This document shows, piece by piece, positions 62,479-64,000 of a DNA stretch of 64,000 bases. The stretch spans positions 1 to 64,000 of the forward strand of contig NZ_RHOG01000007.1 in NCBI RefSeq assembly GCF_003946405.1. The letters are read 5' to 3'. Source of the DNA: Lacticaseibacillus yichunensis. Its GTDB lineage: Bacteria; Bacillota; Bacilli; Lactobacillales; Lactobacillaceae. The notes below the pieces were generated by a model. The model was not told the origin of the DNA. It worked only from the letters and a program-made list of their open reading frames with translations, and did no database searches. Position 1 is the first letter of the stretch. Every line of letters starts with the position of its first letter. A program made the position numbers and the translations under genes.

Positions 62479-64000
62479 CTAAAGCGTCGGCTTTACCCGG
62501 AGTTTCGCCACCGTCTTTTCTTCTGGTGTCACCGCCACCGTCCGTTGCCCCTCGTACACGACAAAGCCCGGCTTGGCCCCATTTGGTTTGCGAATCTTCT
62601 TGACCTCGATCCAGTCGACCCAGACATTTGAGCCGTCGCGGTTCTTGGAAAAATAGGCCGCCAGCGTGGCTGCTTCCAGAAGTGTTTTGTCACTCGGCTT
62701 CGCGCTGTCAATGATCACATGGCTGCCAGGGACATCCTTGGCATGCAGCCAAATGTCCGTCTTCTGGGCCTTGCGCAAGGTGAGCTGGTCGTTTTGCAAA
62801 TTATTCTTGCCGACCCAGATGCGCGTGCCATCCGACGCATAGAACTCATCCGGCGCGCTGACCTTCACACGCTTCTCCGGCTTCTTGCCCTTTTTTTGCA
62901 CCTTGAGATAACCGCCTTGCTGAAGCTCCGTCTTGATATCCGCCAGGTCCTTCGGCGACGCAAGCTCGATCTCCGTCATGATGCCCGTTAAATAATCCAA
63001 CTCCTCCTGATTTTTCGCCATTTGCTCGTGCACAAACGCGACCGCATTCCGCAGCTTCTGGTACTTGGCAAAATACTTCTGCGCGTTTTGCGACGGGGAC
63101 AGCTGGTTGGACAGGGCAATCGTCAGCGGCTTCTCCTCATCATAAAAGTTCGGCAGCGTGACCGCCGTCTCACCGCGCTGCACCTGATGCAGATACGTCG
63201 TGAGCACCTCGCCGCGGATCCGGTAATCATCCGCTTTCTCCGTCGACTTCAGCGTCTGCGCAAGTTTCTTCTGCTTCTTTTCATCCTTATCGATCAGATT
63301 TTTCAGCACATGGATCAAGTTGCCACCCTGCGTCTGCACCCGATCGTGCTCGGCCTTGCCCGCATAGAACGCATCGAGCATCGCCGACAGGGTCGGGTAC
63401 TGCGTCTGCGCGCCGGCCAGCGTCTCATAAGGAATCGCGGAAAATTGTAACTGTTTGCCGGCCGCGATCGTTGCCGCCGGCTGCCGCAGTGCCTCAAAGA
63501 AACCATCCCACGCTGCGTCCGCATCCCCGTTTTGCAGGCGGGTCGCCAGCTCCTGCGCCGAATCCCGGCCGAGGCCCTGGTAGTGGCGCTGCAGCAATTT
63601 TTCCAGCGGCAGGTCGCTGGTCTTCATCAATTCGCGATAGCCGCGCGAGTCGTCCTTGAACGGATCGACCACATCCTGCTTTGGCGGGTCAACATACTGC
63701 GCGCCCGGCATCAAGAGGCGATAGCGATTCTGATCGGCGCCGACATGGCGAATGAGATCCAGAATCTTGCCGGTATTCAAGTTGACCAGCGTGATGTTGG
63801 AATGCCGGCCCATCAATTCGACCACTAGCCGAAGCGACAGGTCATCCCCAAGTTCGTCGCGGGTCGCAAAGTCCAGGTGCAGCACGCGGTCATTGTCGAC
63901 CTGTTCCAATTTTTGCAGGGAAGCGGCGGCCAGATATTTGCGCAGACTCATTGTGAAGTTCGTCGGCACGGCCGGATTTTCAAAAGGAATCTGGGTGATC
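62479..64000 (-). CDS. rqcH: RqcH/NFACT family ribosome quality-control protein (partial)
   Basis: At least 507 residues; the N-terminus lies beyond the window, because the reading frame stays open to base 64000 and upstream residues (IPFENPAVPTNFTMSLRKYL) continue the NFACT-N domain. After that come a long coiled coil (about 63250-62950) and the C-terminal NFACT-R domain (EFYASDGTRIWVGKNNLQNDQLTLRKAQKTDIWLHAKDVPGSHVII), ending FVVYEGQRTVAVTPEEKTVAKLRV. RqcH binds stalled 50S subunits and adds C-terminal alanine tails; older annotations call it fibronectin-binding protein. Confidence 0.93.
   Translation of the reverse strand, partial: ITQIPFENPAVPTNFTMSLRKYLAAASLQKLEQVDNDRVLHLDFATRDELGDDLSLRLVVELMGRHSNITLVNLNTGKILDLIRHVGADQNRYRLLMPGAQYVDPPKQDVVDPFKDDSRGYRELMKTSDLPLEKLLQRHYQGLGRDSAQELATRLQNGDADAAWDGFFEALRQPAATIAAGKQLQFSAIPYETLAGAQTQYPTLSAMLDAFYAGKAEHDRVQTQGGNLIHVLKNLIDKDEKKQKKLAQTLKSTEKADDYRIRGEVLTTYLHQVQRGETAVTLPNFYDEEKPLTIALSNQLSPSQNAQKYFAKYQKLRNAVAFVHEQMAKNQEELDYLTGIMTEIELASPKDLADIKTELQQGGYLKVQKKGKKPEKRVKVSAPDEFYASDGTRIWVGKNNLQNDQLTLRKAQKTDIWLHAKDVPGSHVIIDSAKPSDKTLLEAATLAAYFSKNRDGSNVWVDWIEVKKIRKPNGAKPGFVVYEGQRTVAVTPEEKTVAKLRVKPTL

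Overview
The window reads as a chromosomal core segment of a GC-rich member of the Lactobacillaceae (Bacillota). The evidence is gene content and order: a Bacillus-like run dinG-tseB(ypmB)-aspB-asnS-dnaD-nth, then ponA(pbp1A)-recU, then ypsA-gpsB-rnpB-ypsC; RexAB instead of RecBCD; a PyrR-attenuated pyr operon; a class Ib nrdHEF operon; a mevalonate operon; M13 and C69 peptidases; and strong AGGAGG ribosome binding sites. GC content looks to be in the mid-to-upper 50s by eye, which would fit a high-GC lacticaseibacillus-type species, but the species cannot be fixed from this alone. I see no prophage, plasmid, IS transposase, CRISPR array, rRNA or tRNA gene.

Layout. 0.3-1.8 kb: trmK-nif3. 1.9-8.2 kb: dipeptidase pepD, YitT membrane protein, tautomerase, Fe-S assembly factor, then an operon of an unassigned methyltransferase, a MacB-like membrane protein and rsmF. 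8.3-11.3 kb (minus): mvk-mvaD-fni, with no phosphomevalonate kinase. 11.4-19.2 kb: rexB-rexA. 19.7-27.3 kb: dinG to comEB. 27.5-30.5 kb (minus): recU-pbp1A. 30.6-35.0 kb: ypsA, gpsB, RNase P RNA, an RNA methyltransferase, a 2-hydroxyacid dehydrogenase and a small beta-rich protein. 35.1-35.6 kb: a likely unassigned noncoding RNA of about 390 nt with a near-consensus promoter and its own terminator. 35.7-39.2 kb: lplA and pepO, divergent. 39.4-43.0 kb (minus): nrdH-nrdE-nrdF. 43.3-47.6 kb: a hypothetical gene, cardiolipin synthase, nitroreductase, esterase and an RNase H-like gene. 47.6-51.1 kb: ebsA-like, fhs, lspA, rluD. 51.1-61.2 kb: pyrR-pyrP-pyrB-pyrC-carA-carB-pyrF-pyrE behind a PyrR attenuator, with no pyrD. 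61.5-62.4 kb: sdpR-sdpI. 62.5-64 kb (minus): rqcH, cut by the window edge.

The most unusual content lies between the genes. Three families of highly structured intergenic repeats are present. Family 1 is a tandem unit of about 124-127 bp, found in three clusters (31.2, 36.8 and 46.9 kb) with a probable composite relative at 61.2 kb. Each unit folds into a long interrupted hairpin whose stem sequences differ between copies while pairing is kept, a covariation pattern. Family 2 has GGTGGGCTCCGGCC arms: a solo 19-bp palindrome at 4.45 kb and a 205-bp element with terminal inverted repeats at 19.36 kb. Family 3 has AAGTGGGYCAAAT arms at 40.4 and 49.7 kb and also shows a compensatory base change.

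Taken together the genes serve pyrimidine and deoxynucleotide supply, isoprenoid precursor synthesis, recombination and repair, cell-wall synthesis and division (pbp1A, gpsB, tseB, lspA), and translation (trmK, rsmF, rluD, asnS, rnpB, rqcH).
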